A stretch of DNA of 39,829 nt, from assembly GCF_030646255.1 (NCBI RefSeq), contig NZ_JAUSNF010000023.1, positions 1-39,829 on the forward strand. The letters run 5' to 3'. The notes under the pieces were generated by a model that saw only the letters and a program-made list of their open reading frames with translations, was not told the origin of the DNA and did not search any database. The stretch comes from Candidatus Burarchaeum sp. (GTDB lineage Archaea; Micrarchaeota; Micrarchaeia; Burarchaeales; Burarchaeaceae). Position 1 is the first letter of the stretch, and the number at the start of each line of letters is the position of its first letter. Of the stretch, positions 18,731 to 26,428 are shown piece by piece. The translations under genes and the position numbers were made by a program.

Positions 18731-20554
18731 TCAGATTTCAGGGAGCTCGGGCTCCTCTTCTTTCCCGCCCTTTGTTATTCTCTTCAGCTTGCCCCTGTTC
18801 ATTATCACGGTAAGCGCGGACACGCTGATGATTACGATGAAGACCAGCAGCACTATGGTCACGATGAGCAGTGCCAGGCTCTCGGAGCCGGTCACTTCTG
18901 CAGTGACCGCAACTGCCTTGTCAAAAACCTGGCCGACCGATGCGAGCGCAGGCGCAGAGGGCACGACATAGCTCATGCGCCTTGATGTGAAATTGTCGTA
19001 CTTGTCTGAAGCCCGGAGTTCGTAAACAAACGTTGCAGGAAGCTTGAGCGGGCATGGGATGGAAATCTCTTTCACGCTCCCATTGCCCGTCACCCCAAGC
19101 TTCTTCTCGGTCAGCGTGGCCGTGTCAAATCCGTAGTAAAGCGAGGCCGAAATGTCCGCGGCGTTTTTCATGCGCGGGTCGATTGCAGCCACTTTCAAAA
19201 TCATGTTGCAGCCCTTTGCATAGGAGTGGTTCACCGAAAGCAGGACAATCTCAAGAGGGTTCCTCCTGAATTCAATCGTGGCGCTGGCCGGCGTGCGGCC
19301 CTGGAACTGCACAAAAATGCTCTTGTTTACGCCATTCACAACCACGCTCACATTGGCTCCGGGCTCGTATATCTCTGCAAAGCTGATGCTGCCGTCCGGG
19401 CCGGTCTGGCCGCTCTCGCCTGATTTAAGCATCACAAGCGCATCGCCTATGGGCAGCCCGTTCTCGTCCACGACCACCACTTCAAGAGTGTTGTTGTAAT
19501 CAGGTATCTTCAGGGTCACAAGGCCGTTCATGGCCATCACGACCCTCGCGGTTCCGTTCAGCATGTAAAGCCCCTGCAAAATCGACTTGTTCTGCCACTT
19601 GATGAATGCAGTCGCAAGCTTTCCATATTTTATCTCATCAGGCACAGGTGCAACGCCTGCATCGGAGAAATCGAGTTCCACGTCATTCAGCCTTACCACG
19701 AGGCTCGAATCGTTTATTGCCTTGCCCGGGGCGGTCTTGGCGCTGAGCGTGAAGTTATTGCCATCCTTGTTGATAGTCAGCAGCACAATCTTCTCAGCCG
19801 CCACATTCACTGTATTGGTCACGTTGAATATCCCGTAGAAAGCTGTCATTTTGCAGGAGCCTGGCCGAGGATAGACTGTCGCCTTGCCTTCCGCATTGGT
19901 CAAAATTTCCTTTCCAGCCCAGCACGGCACATCCACTTCCACCTGCGCAAGCGGCGTGCCCTCAAAATCCACCACCTGCAGCGGGACTAGGCTCTGCGCA
20001 TCATTGGTCCTGAAAAACTCCACGTGCCTGCCGTCTATAAGATTCTGGTTGTGCGAGACGCGCCTTTGCTCAGTGCCCACGGTCACAAGATATTCTTTTG
20101 TGGCATTGGCCTCGGGCACAAAGTCCCGTATCTCTGCCTCGAATGTACCCTCGGCGCCCGTCTTCCCAGTTATCTCTCCATCCGCGTCCGAAAGGTCGAA
20201 CCTGGTTATCTGCACGGTCACTTCAGAGGGCTCCACATTTTCGAGGCTCGTTTCTGTCAGCACCGGAATTAGGGCCTCGCCAACACCATAATCCGCAAGA
20301 GACGGGCAGTCCTCGCCCTCCGGCAGCACGCTGCAGTCAATGTAGCCCGTGCCTCCAGTTCCCACAGTCTCTATCTCAGGAACCGTTTCAAGCCCCAGGA
20401 AGTTATTTCTCTGGTATTTTATCGTAACCGGCACATTTGCCACCGGGTAGTTGTTTTGGTCATAGGCCACTACCTTGATGATTTCATTCCATTCGGCGTA
20501 GGCAACCGAGGCGAGAATCGAGAGAACCAGCAAAGTGGCAAAAAATCTTTTCAT
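18731..20554 (-). CDS. Secreted/cell-surface protein with Ig-like or carboxypeptidase-regulatory-like repeats and C-terminal TM anchor
   Basis: Signal peptide MKRFFATLLVLSILASVAYAEW; repeats of type VVDENGLPIGDALVMLKSGESGQTGPDGSISF; C-terminal ALLIVTIVLLVFIVIISVSALTVIM then charged tail. Confidence 0.85.
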   Translation of the reverse strand: MKRFFATLLVLSILASVAYAEWNEIIKVVAYDQNNYPVANVPVTIKYQRNNFLGLETVPEIETVGTGGTGYIDCSVLPEGEDCPSLADYGVGEALIPVLTETSLENVEPSEVTVQITRFDLSDADGEITGKTGAEGTFEAEIRDFVPEANATKEYLVTVGTEQRRVSHNQNLIDGRHVEFFRTNDAQSLVPLQVVDFEGTPLAQVEVDVPCWAGKEILTNAEGKATVYPRPGSCKMTAFYGIFNVTNTVNVAAEKIVLLTINKDGNNFTLSAKTAPGKAINDSSLVVRLNDVELDFSDAGVAPVPDEIKYGKLATAFIKWQNKSILQGLYMLNGTARVVMAMNGLVTLKIPDYNNTLEVVVVDENGLPIGDALVMLKSGESGQTGPDGSISFAEIYEPGANVSVVVNGVNKSIFVQFQGRTPASATIEFRRNPLEIVLLSVNHSYAKGCNMILKVAAIDPRMKNAADISASLYYGFDTATLTEKKLGVTGNGSVKEISIPCPLKLPATFVYELRASDKYDNFTSRRMSYVVPSAPALASVGQVFDKAVAVTAEVTGSESLALLIVTIVLLVFIVIISVSALTVIMNRGKLKRITKGGKEEEPELPEI

Positions 20555-20671
20555 GGGGCGTTTTACTCAAGCCCGCCTTAAAAAGCTTACCCGCCCCCTG
20601 CCCCGTCCCCCTGCCAATCGAAACCCTTTTTATACTGGGACGCACCAAGAACATATCCAAACAGGAAGTCT

Positions 20672-20694
20672 GAAGGAAACCTGCGGTTTCTTTC
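20672..20694 (+). repeat. Leader hairpin immediately upstream of tRNA-His
   Basis: GAAGGAAACC-TGC-GGTTTCTTTC (one G-U pair), ending 2 nt before G-1 of the tRNA; TTTTTATA promoter-like box near 20628. Confidence 0.75.
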
Positions 20695-20696
20695 AT

Positions 20697-20826
20697 GGCC
20701 ACGGTGGTGTAGTGGTAGCACAAGAGGCTGTGGTGGAAGGGGGCACGCTCCGCGCCCCCTTTCTAAACCCCGCGAACGCGCGGTAGCAGCAACCCCTAAG
20801 CCCGAGTTCGATCCTCGGCTGTGGCC
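20697..20826 (+). tRNA. tRNA-His (GTG) with about 58-nt intron (20734..20791) at 37/38
   Basis: G-1 + GCCACGG TG GTGT AGTGGTA GCAC A AGAGG CTGTGG^A CCCCT AAGC CCGAG TTCGATC CTCGG CTGTGGC C73. G-1:C73 is the His hallmark. One A29-C41 mismatch in the anticodon stem under this splicing model. Confidence 0.85.
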
Positions 20827-20834
20827 TCATTTCA
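20815..20834. repeat. Left copy of 20-bp direct repeat (tRNA-His 3' end)
   Basis: TCGGCTGTGGCCTCATTTCA, exact match to 20925-20944. Confidence 0.95.
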
Positions 20835-20944
20835 GCATGGAACTTCGTTCCATGTCTGATGCATTCTGCATTGCAGAATGCACATCATTCGGCCCCAGTC
20901 TCGCCAACGCTTCGGCGTTGCCGATCGGCTGTGGCCTCATTTCA
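20835..20944. mobile_element. 110-bp insert/duplication unit behind tRNA-His, consisting of hairpins and bounded by the 20-bp repeat
   Basis: Hairpins CATGGAAC-TTC-GTTCCATG (20836-20854), TGCATTCTGC-ATT-GCAGAATGCA (20860-20882), CAACGC-TTCG-GCGTTG (20905-20920); right repeat copy 20925-20944. Confidence 0.55.
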
Positions 20945-20980
20945 TTCGCTTTTTTAAGTTAAGCTCACAAAAGACGTCCC

Positions 20981-21958
20981 ATGAAGCTCAGCAAATCCGT
21001 CATCGCAGAAATTGTGCTCTCCCTGCTGCTAATGGCCGCGCTCTTCTACTTCGCGGATGTGGGCAAGGTCGTTTCAGTCATTGAGAAAATCGAGCTGAAG
21101 TGGCTCGCCCTGGCCCTCATATTTTATTTTGCCATCAACCTCTCCATGGCCGTGCGGGTTTGGGCCATACTCCGGGACCTCGGCGCAAAATTATCCTACC
21201 GCAGCACGCTCATGGCGCACTTCTCGGGCATGATAGCGAGCGACTTCACGCCCGCGCGCTCGGGCTACCTCACCACGGCCTTCGTGCTCTCGCGCAACAA
21301 CGGCCTGCCCCTTGAGAAGACTATAGTCTCAATCATCGGCCCGCAGATTTTCGACTTTCTTCTCAAAGTGACTGCGGGCGCAATTGCGTTCTGGTACCTG
21401 CTCACTTACGTACTCGATGTGAATACTGAAGAGTCCATCCTGCTAGCCGTAATCTTCGGCATCTTCGCCATCTCCACTATGGTTCTAGTAATGTTCCTCT
21501 CGCTCTTCTCGCCGCGCTTCCTCAGGATGATGGGCTTCATAAAGCGCCTGCCCTTCGGCAAGGTGGTGTACGAGCTCGTCGAGAACATACAGAAGAACTC
21601 GCACACCATAAGGCGCCTGTTCTGGCTCATCATGTTCCTGCTGGGCCTCACGTGGCTGCTCAAGGCTCTTGAATGGTACTTCCTCTCGCTCGCAGTTGGC
21701 TTTACTCCCGATATTCCGTTTGCACCCATAATCTTCTTCGCCTTCCTCCAGCCTCTCGTAACCATTCTTCAATTCGCCCCGCTCCCTACATTCGCGGGTG
21801 CGGGCTTCTCCGAGGCAGCCACGGTATTCGTGCTCCTGCAGTTCGGCGTGCCTGTCGAGCAGGGCCTTGTTTTCGCGCTGCTCACGCGTTTCGTGATGAT
21901 TGCGGTGGACTCGCTGGGTGTGGCCGAGGCAGTGAAGCTGCTGAGGCTTGAAAAATAG
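20981..21958 (+). CDS. Lysylphosphatidylglycerol synthase TM region/UPF0104-type flippase-like membrane protein
   Basis: Polytopic; TPARSGYLTTAFVLSRNNGLPLEKTIVSII and PLPTFAGAGFSEAATVFVLLQFGVP typical of LPG_synthase_TM. Confidence 0.88.
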   Translation: MKLSKSVIAEIVLSLLLMAALFYFADVGKVVSVIEKIELKWLALALIFYFAINLSMAVRVWAILRDLGAKLSYRSTLMAHFSGMIASDFTPARSGYLTTAFVLSRNNGLPLEKTIVSIIGPQIFDFLLKVTAGAIAFWYLLTYVLDVNTEESILLAVIFGIFAISTMVLVMFLSLFSPRFLRMMGFIKRLPFGKVVYELVENIQKNSHTIRRLFWLIMFLLGLTWLLKALEWYFLSLAVGFTPDIPFAPIIFFAFLQPLVTILQFAPLPTFAGAGFSEAATVFVLLQFGVPVEQGLVFALLTRFVMIAVDSLGVAEAVKLLRLEK

Positions 21959-22001
21959 TATTTTAACCCTTCTTTTCCCACATCCATGCCGAAAGCTTAA
22001 A

Positions 22002-22029
22002 ATACTTATCCATACTTATCAATAAGTAT
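22002..22029. promoter_or_regulatory. Operator-like site: direct repeat plus palindrome
   Basis: ATACTTATC (22002-22010), ATACTTAT-CA-ATAAGTAT (22012-22029), just upstream of the toxin-like ORF. Confidence 0.6.
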
Positions 22030-22040
22030 TAATCGGTGAT

Positions 22041-22283
22041 GTGTTGGCGCCCCCCAAGAAGGAATTCCTGTTCTCGAGGCATTACAGGGAGGACAGGGAC
22101 ATAGACGTGGAGCTGGCCACCGACTGTGTGCATACGGGAAAAAAAGAGAAGGAGCGCGGGGAGAACAAGCTGCGCGCGAGAAAAAAGTTCAAGCGCGGCG
22201 AGCTTATCGTCGTATACCGCGATTACGGCGAATATTATTTCGTGATTACTGCTTTCTGGAACAAACGGGGTGAAAAAAGATGA
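22041..22283 (+). CDS. DUF4258/MqsR-RelE-like putative toxin (GTG start)
   Basis: FSRHYREDRDIDVELATDCVHTGKKEKER...RRKKFKRGELIVVYRDYGEYYFVITAFW-type pattern (as in the supplied ORF: RARKKFKRGELIVVYRDYGEYYFVITAFWNK); overlaps the next ORF. Confidence 0.65.
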   Translation: MLAPPKKEFLFSRHYREDRDIDVELATDCVHTGKKEKERGENKLRARKKFKRGELIVVYRDYGEYYFVITAFWNKRGEKR

Positions 22284-22603
22284 ACATGGAAGGAAAACTT
22301 TGCGGGATATGCGACAAAGGCCGGCTTCACGCATACAAGGACGAGATAACGGACGGCATATACGTGGATGCGTACAAGTGCGACTTCGACCCCGACCACG
22401 TGAGCTACACTGCCGAGGTAATGCACAAGGTGGAGGCCATCCAGCGCTCGACTTCCGTCGAACGCCATCTGGTCAAAGTGGGCTCGTCAGTAGCCGCCCC
22501 CATACCATCTGCTATTGTAAAAGCCCTCCGCCTGAAGCCGCGCGGGCGGGTTTTCATCTCTGCACAGGGCAGGCGGATAATAATACGGCCAGCGCCAAGT
22601 TGA
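22280..22603 (+). CDS. Zinc-ribbon + AbrB-like antitoxin
   Basis: N-terminal CGICDKG...CDFDP; C-terminal LVKVGSSVAAPIPSAIVKALRLKPRGRVFISAQGRRIIIRP (AbrB/SpoVT-like). Confidence 0.7.
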   Translation: MNMEGKLCGICDKGRLHAYKDEITDGIYVDAYKCDFDPDHVSYTAEVMHKVEAIQRSTSVERHLVKVGSSVAAPIPSAIVKALRLKPRGRVFISAQGRRIIIRPAPS

Positions 22604-22684
22604 ACGCTCCGTGCATAGTATTTTAACCATTATTCACCCACCACCTATTGTGGCAGGTTTGACGAAAGCGAAGAGGCTGAGCTT

Positions 22685-23137
22685 ATGAGATGCCCCTACT
22701 GCGGCCATCTTGAAACCAAAGTCATAGACTCGCGCGATGCCGAGGATGTCGAGGTCACGCGAAGGCGGCGCGAGTGCGAGAAGTGCGAAAAGCGGTTTAC
22801 TAGTTACGAGCGCGTCGAAATGGTCGACCTCTACGTGAAGAAGAAGGACGGCAAGCGCGAGCCCTTCAGCCGCGAGAAGCTGCTCGGCGGCATTGCGTTT
22901 GCATGCGTGAAGTGCAATGTGAGCCACGAGCAGATGGAAGCCGCGGTTGATGACATAGAACGGCAGCTTAGGCAGCGCGAGGACACCGAAGTGCCAAGCT
23001 CGCTCATAGGCGACCTTGTGATGAAGAAGCTCAAGACCATTGACAAGGTTGCATACATCCGGTTTGCAAGCGTTTACCGGGAATTTGCGGACCTCGAGGA
23101 TTTCCAGGAGGAGCTGAAGAAGCTGCTCAAGAAGTAG
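22685..23137 (+). CDS. nrdR: Transcriptional repressor NrdR
   Basis: MRCPYCGHLETKVIDSRDAEDVEVTRRRRECEKCEKRFTSYERVE plus ATP-cone; classic NrdR. Confidence 0.96.
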   Translation: MRCPYCGHLETKVIDSRDAEDVEVTRRRRECEKCEKRFTSYERVEMVDLYVKKKDGKREPFSREKLLGGIAFACVKCNVSHEQMEAAVDDIERQLRQREDTEVPSSLIGDLVMKKLKTIDKVAYIRFASVYREFADLEDFQEELKKLLKK

Positions 23138-23173
23138 TTTTCCTGCCGCCCCGCAGCTGCCCCGCATGCTAAT

Positions 23174-23719
23174 GTGGTACAAATGACACGACTCAAAACA
23201 TCCTCGGGCATTGTCCTTGTTTATACTGGCACTGGCAAGGGCAAGACCACTGCTGCGCTTGGCATGGCCCTGCGCGCGGTGGGGCAAGGGCAGAAGGCCG
23301 TCATGGTTCAGTTCATGAAGCGAAAGGGCTGTGCAGGCGAGCACAAGTCAGCCGCCCTGCTCGCGCCGAACTTCAAATTGCATACATTCGGCAGGGCTGA
23401 GTTCGTTGACCTGCACAAGCCCTCAGAACTCGACAGGCAGCTGGCGCGCGAGGCACTCGAGTTTGCGAAAAGCACCCTCAGCCGTGCGCCCGACATCCTC
23501 ATACTAGATGAGATTAATGTGGCCGTGAGCATGGGCCTTGTGAAGCTCGAGGAAGTGCTAGCACTCGTGAAGTCAAGGCCAAAAGATACGAGTATCATAC
23601 TCACAGGTCGCGGGGCGCCAAAGGAACTGCTCGCGCTTGCAGACATAGCAACCGAAATGCGCGAGCTAAAGCACCACTATGACAAAGGCTTCGGGGCGAA
23701 GCTCGGAATCGACTACTAG
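23174..23719 (+). CDS. Cob(I)alamin adenosyltransferase (CobA/BtuR type)
   Basis: VLVYTGTGKGKTTAALGMALRAVGQGQKAVMVQFMK, LILDEINVAVSMGLV, IILTGRGAPKELLALADIATEMRELKHHYDKG. Confidence 0.95.
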   Translation: MVQMTRLKTSSGIVLVYTGTGKGKTTAALGMALRAVGQGQKAVMVQFMKRKGCAGEHKSAALLAPNFKLHTFGRAEFVDLHKPSELDRQLAREALEFAKSTLSRAPDILILDEINVAVSMGLVKLEEVLALVKSRPKDTSIILTGRGAPKELLALADIATEMRELKHHYDKGFGAKLGIDY

Positions 23720-23800
23720 CTGCCCGAAGACGGGAATTGACTATTGAAACGGTTTTTAAGGCTTGCCGCGGAATCAATGTGTAACGACGGAGGTAATCCG

Positions 23801-24577
23801 ATGGCCGGGATTGGCAAAGTTGAAAAGTACATGCTCGAGAAGCTCCAGTCCGAAGGTGCAATGCTCTTTGCGCTCATAGACCCTCTCGACCACAAGGACC
23901 TTGAGAGCGCTACCAAGCATGCAAAAGAGGCTTGCGAGGCTGGCTCGGACGTTCTACTCATCGGCGGCTCGATAGGCGTGCAGGGTTCCATCTTGGACCA
24001 GCTCGCCAAGCGCGTAAAGGAAAGCGTGAACATACCCGTCGTGCTTTTCCCAGGCAACATCTCAACGCTTACAACTTATGCAGATGCAGTCTACTACATG
24101 TCCCTGCGCAACTCGCGCAATCCCTACTGGATTGCACAGGCTCAAACTTTGGCTGCGCACACCGTAAAGAAAGCGGGTATCGAGCCCCTGCCCGTGGGAT
24201 ACATTGTGGTCGAGCCCGGCGGCACGGTGGGCTGGGTGGGCGATGTGAATATCGTGCCGCGCGACAAGCCGCAAATAGCGTCTGCGCTCGCGCTTGGCGC
24301 GCAATATTCCGGATGCAGGTTTATACTTACGGACACGGGCTCAGCACCCGCTGATGGGCCGGTGCCCACGGAAATGGTGTCTGCAGTCAGGCAGTCCATC
24401 GACGTGCCGTATATAGTAGCTGGCGGCATACGCAAGCCCGAGCAGGCGCGTGCAATCGTAAAAGCCGGCGCAGATGCAATTCATGTTGGAACTGCAATTG
24501 AGCAGGCCAGCGACGTAAAGAAGCTGATGGGCGCGCTTGTGAAGGCCGTCAAGGAAGAGGGACGGAAGCGCGTGTAA
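23801..24577 (+). CDS. Geranylgeranylglyceryl phosphate synthase
   Basis: FALIDPLDHKDLESATKHAKEACEAGSDVLLIGGSIGVQG, VVLFPGNISTLTTYADAVYYMSLRNSRNPYWI, YIVAGGIRKPEQARAIVKAGADAIHVGTAIEQ. Start at 23801 (ORF track starts at 23744). Confidence 0.94.
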   Translation: MAGIGKVEKYMLEKLQSEGAMLFALIDPLDHKDLESATKHAKEACEAGSDVLLIGGSIGVQGSILDQLAKRVKESVNIPVVLFPGNISTLTTYADAVYYMSLRNSRNPYWIAQAQTLAAHTVKKAGIEPLPVGYIVVEPGGTVGWVGDVNIVPRDKPQIASALALGAQYSGCRFILTDTGSAPADGPVPTEMVSAVRQSIDVPYIVAGGIRKPEQARAIVKAGADAIHVGTAIEQASDVKKLMGALVKAVKEEGRKRV

Positions 24578-24640
24578 GCAGGCAAGGACGCGAAGACGGT
24601 GAAGGCATAACTGCGCGTGTGTACGCAAGAGGCGAATGCA

Positions 24641-25462
24641 ATGAATCTTCTCACTAAATATCTGAATGCAAGGCGCGCAAAGAACAGCGTGCTCTGCGTG
24701 GGCCTTGACCCTGCCTCGCCCTACATGCGCAAGGAAGGAGGGCAGGCAGTTCCCATGGAATACTTCAAGACAGCAAGCGAGCTCGAAGGCCTCCTGTCCT
24801 TCTGCCTCGAGATAATCGAGAAGACGGGCAAGTGGGCCACGGCATTCAAGCTCAATGCGCAGTATGCGCTGCCCTTCTCGCTCGCAGACTACAAGCGCAT
24901 AACCAGTGCTATAAAAAAGCAGAACTCCATTTCAATTCTCGACATCAAGCTGGGCGACATCGGCTCCTCCAACGAGGCATGCTTCTACTGGGCTGCGCAG
25001 GCAGGCTTTGACGCCGTAACCTTCTCGCCGTTTGCAGGCAATGTCGGCGAGGCCGCAAGGCAGGCGCGCGAGCGCGGCCTCGGCCTCTTCGTTCTCACGC
25101 TAATGAGCAATCCTGAGGCAGGCACTTTCATGCGCGCGCCAATTGCAAATGCAGCCGGCACAACGCAGCCTGCCTATCTCTGGATAGCGCAGGAGATAGC
25201 AAAGAACGGCATTGAGGGTGCGGTCGTGGGCGCCACGAATACTAATGCATTGGAGCTCAAGCAGATACGGGATGCCGTGGGCAAGGACGTAATATTTCTC
25301 GTGCCGGGCATAGGCGCTCAGGGCGGGGATTCCGAGCGCATCTTCAACCACGGAGGCGAGAACCTGCTTATAAATGTTGGGCGGAGCATAATCAACTCCT
25401 CCAACCCGCGCAAGGCGGCCGAGGATTTCTGCGCTAACTTCAGGGGCATGAAAAAGCAATAG
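24641..25462 (+). CDS. pyrF: Orotidine-5'-phosphate decarboxylase, long (type 2) form
   Basis: VLCVGLDPASPYMRK, AFKLNAQYA, ISILDIKLGDIGSSNEACFYWAAQAGFDAVTFSPFAGN, FLVPGIGAQGGD. Confidence 0.92.
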   Translation: MNLLTKYLNARRAKNSVLCVGLDPASPYMRKEGGQAVPMEYFKTASELEGLLSFCLEIIEKTGKWATAFKLNAQYALPFSLADYKRITSAIKKQNSISILDIKLGDIGSSNEACFYWAAQAGFDAVTFSPFAGNVGEAARQARERGLGLFVLTLMSNPEAGTFMRAPIANAAGTTQPAYLWIAQEIAKNGIEGAVVGATNTNALELKQIRDAVGKDVIFLVPGIGAQGGDSERIFNHGGENLLINVGRSIINSSNPRKAAEDFCANFRGMKKQ

Positions 25463-25488
25463 CATTTACTACAAACGAGGCGGTTGCA

Positions 25489-26157
25489 ATGAACGAAGAA
25501 CTACTGAAATTTTTGCTCAAGAAGAATGCGCTCAAGTTCGGCCAGTTTGCGCTCAAGTCAGGCCGTACGAGCCCCTACTTCTTCAGCACGGGCTCGCTCG
25601 ATGATGCCGAGTCACTCCTGAAGGTGGGCGAGGCCTATGCGCAGATGATTGTCGAGAATGACATCGAGTTTGATGCAATCCTCGGGCCTGCGTACAAGGG
25701 CATACCGCTGGCAGTCGCAACGGGCGAGTCGCTCTTCCGCTTGCACAACCGCAACACGCGTATGATCTACGACCGGAAGGAAGAGAAGCAGCACGGTGTT
25801 GAGGGCGAGCGCTTCTTTGTTGGCAACCTCATGCGCGGCGACCGCTTACTGATGATTGACGACGTTATGACAACTGGCTTTACAAAATTCGCAATGCTCG
25901 ACAAGCTCAAGGGCATGAATATGGAACTGTCCGTGCCCGCGCTCGCAATCCTAATGGACCGCGAGGAGACAGACGAGAACGGCAAGAGCGCGCTGGACGA
26001 GCTGGCCGCACGCGGCGTGCGCACCTATCCTATCCTGAAAGTCAGCGAGGTCTTTGAATATTTGCTCGAGCGCGACATTGACGGCAAGGTTTACGTCAAC
26101 CAGCAGCAGTACGGTTTATTCGAGGAGTACAACAAAAAATACGGCACCCGTAAATAG
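25489..26157 (+). CDS. pyrE: Orotate phosphoribosyltransferase
   Basis: FGQFALKSGRTSPYFFSTG, ILGPAYKGIPLAVATGESL, LLMIDDVMTTGFTKF. Confidence 0.95.
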   Translation: MNEELLKFLLKKNALKFGQFALKSGRTSPYFFSTGSLDDAESLLKVGEAYAQMIVENDIEFDAILGPAYKGIPLAVATGESLFRLHNRNTRMIYDRKEEKQHGVEGERFFVGNLMRGDRLLMIDDVMTTGFTKFAMLDKLKGMNMELSVPALAILMDREETDENGKSALDELAARGVRTYPILKVSEVFEYLLERDIDGKVYVNQQQYGLFEEYNKKYGTRK

Positions 26158-26186
26158 GTCTGCGCCGGCCGCACCGATAGGAACGG

Positions 26187-26194
26187 TTTTTATA
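26187..26194 (+). promoter_or_regulatory. Promoter-like TATA element for the tRNA-Trp leader
   Basis: GGTTTTTATACTAAT about 240 nt upstream of the mature tRNA 5' end; no stronger AT-rich box is apparent closer to the tRNA. Confidence 0.45.
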
Positions 26195-26206
26195 CTAATT
26201 CTGCCT

Positions 26207-26428
26207 AAAGGAGGGTTACACGCATTCCGCGTGAGGTGGAATGGCGTGCACTTTCCCTGCGGGGAACACACATTCCTTTCGGGAATGGTGCCCCTTTCCG
26301 TCTTCGGGACGGAAAGAGCGCGTCGAGAAAGATGGACCCACGGAAACCGTAGGCAAGGAAAAAGGGAAAGTAGCAGGAAACCGAGGCCCTCTAAGAGGGA
26401 GTTCTTAAAAGAACCGCAGGTTCTTTTA
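26207..26428 (+). repeat. Hairpin chain forming the tRNA-Trp 5' leader
   Basis: Includes CATTCC-TTTCG-GGAATG (26271-26287), CTTTCCGTC-TTCGG-GACGGAAAG, CCCTC-TAA-GAGGG (26387-26399), AAAAGAACC-GCA-GGTTCTTTT (26407-26427). Confidence 0.8.

Noticed and set aside
20858-20887. Rho-independent-type terminator after tRNA-His
   Set aside because: No T-tract follows; it is one of a chain of similar hairpins and archaeal termination does not require such stems.
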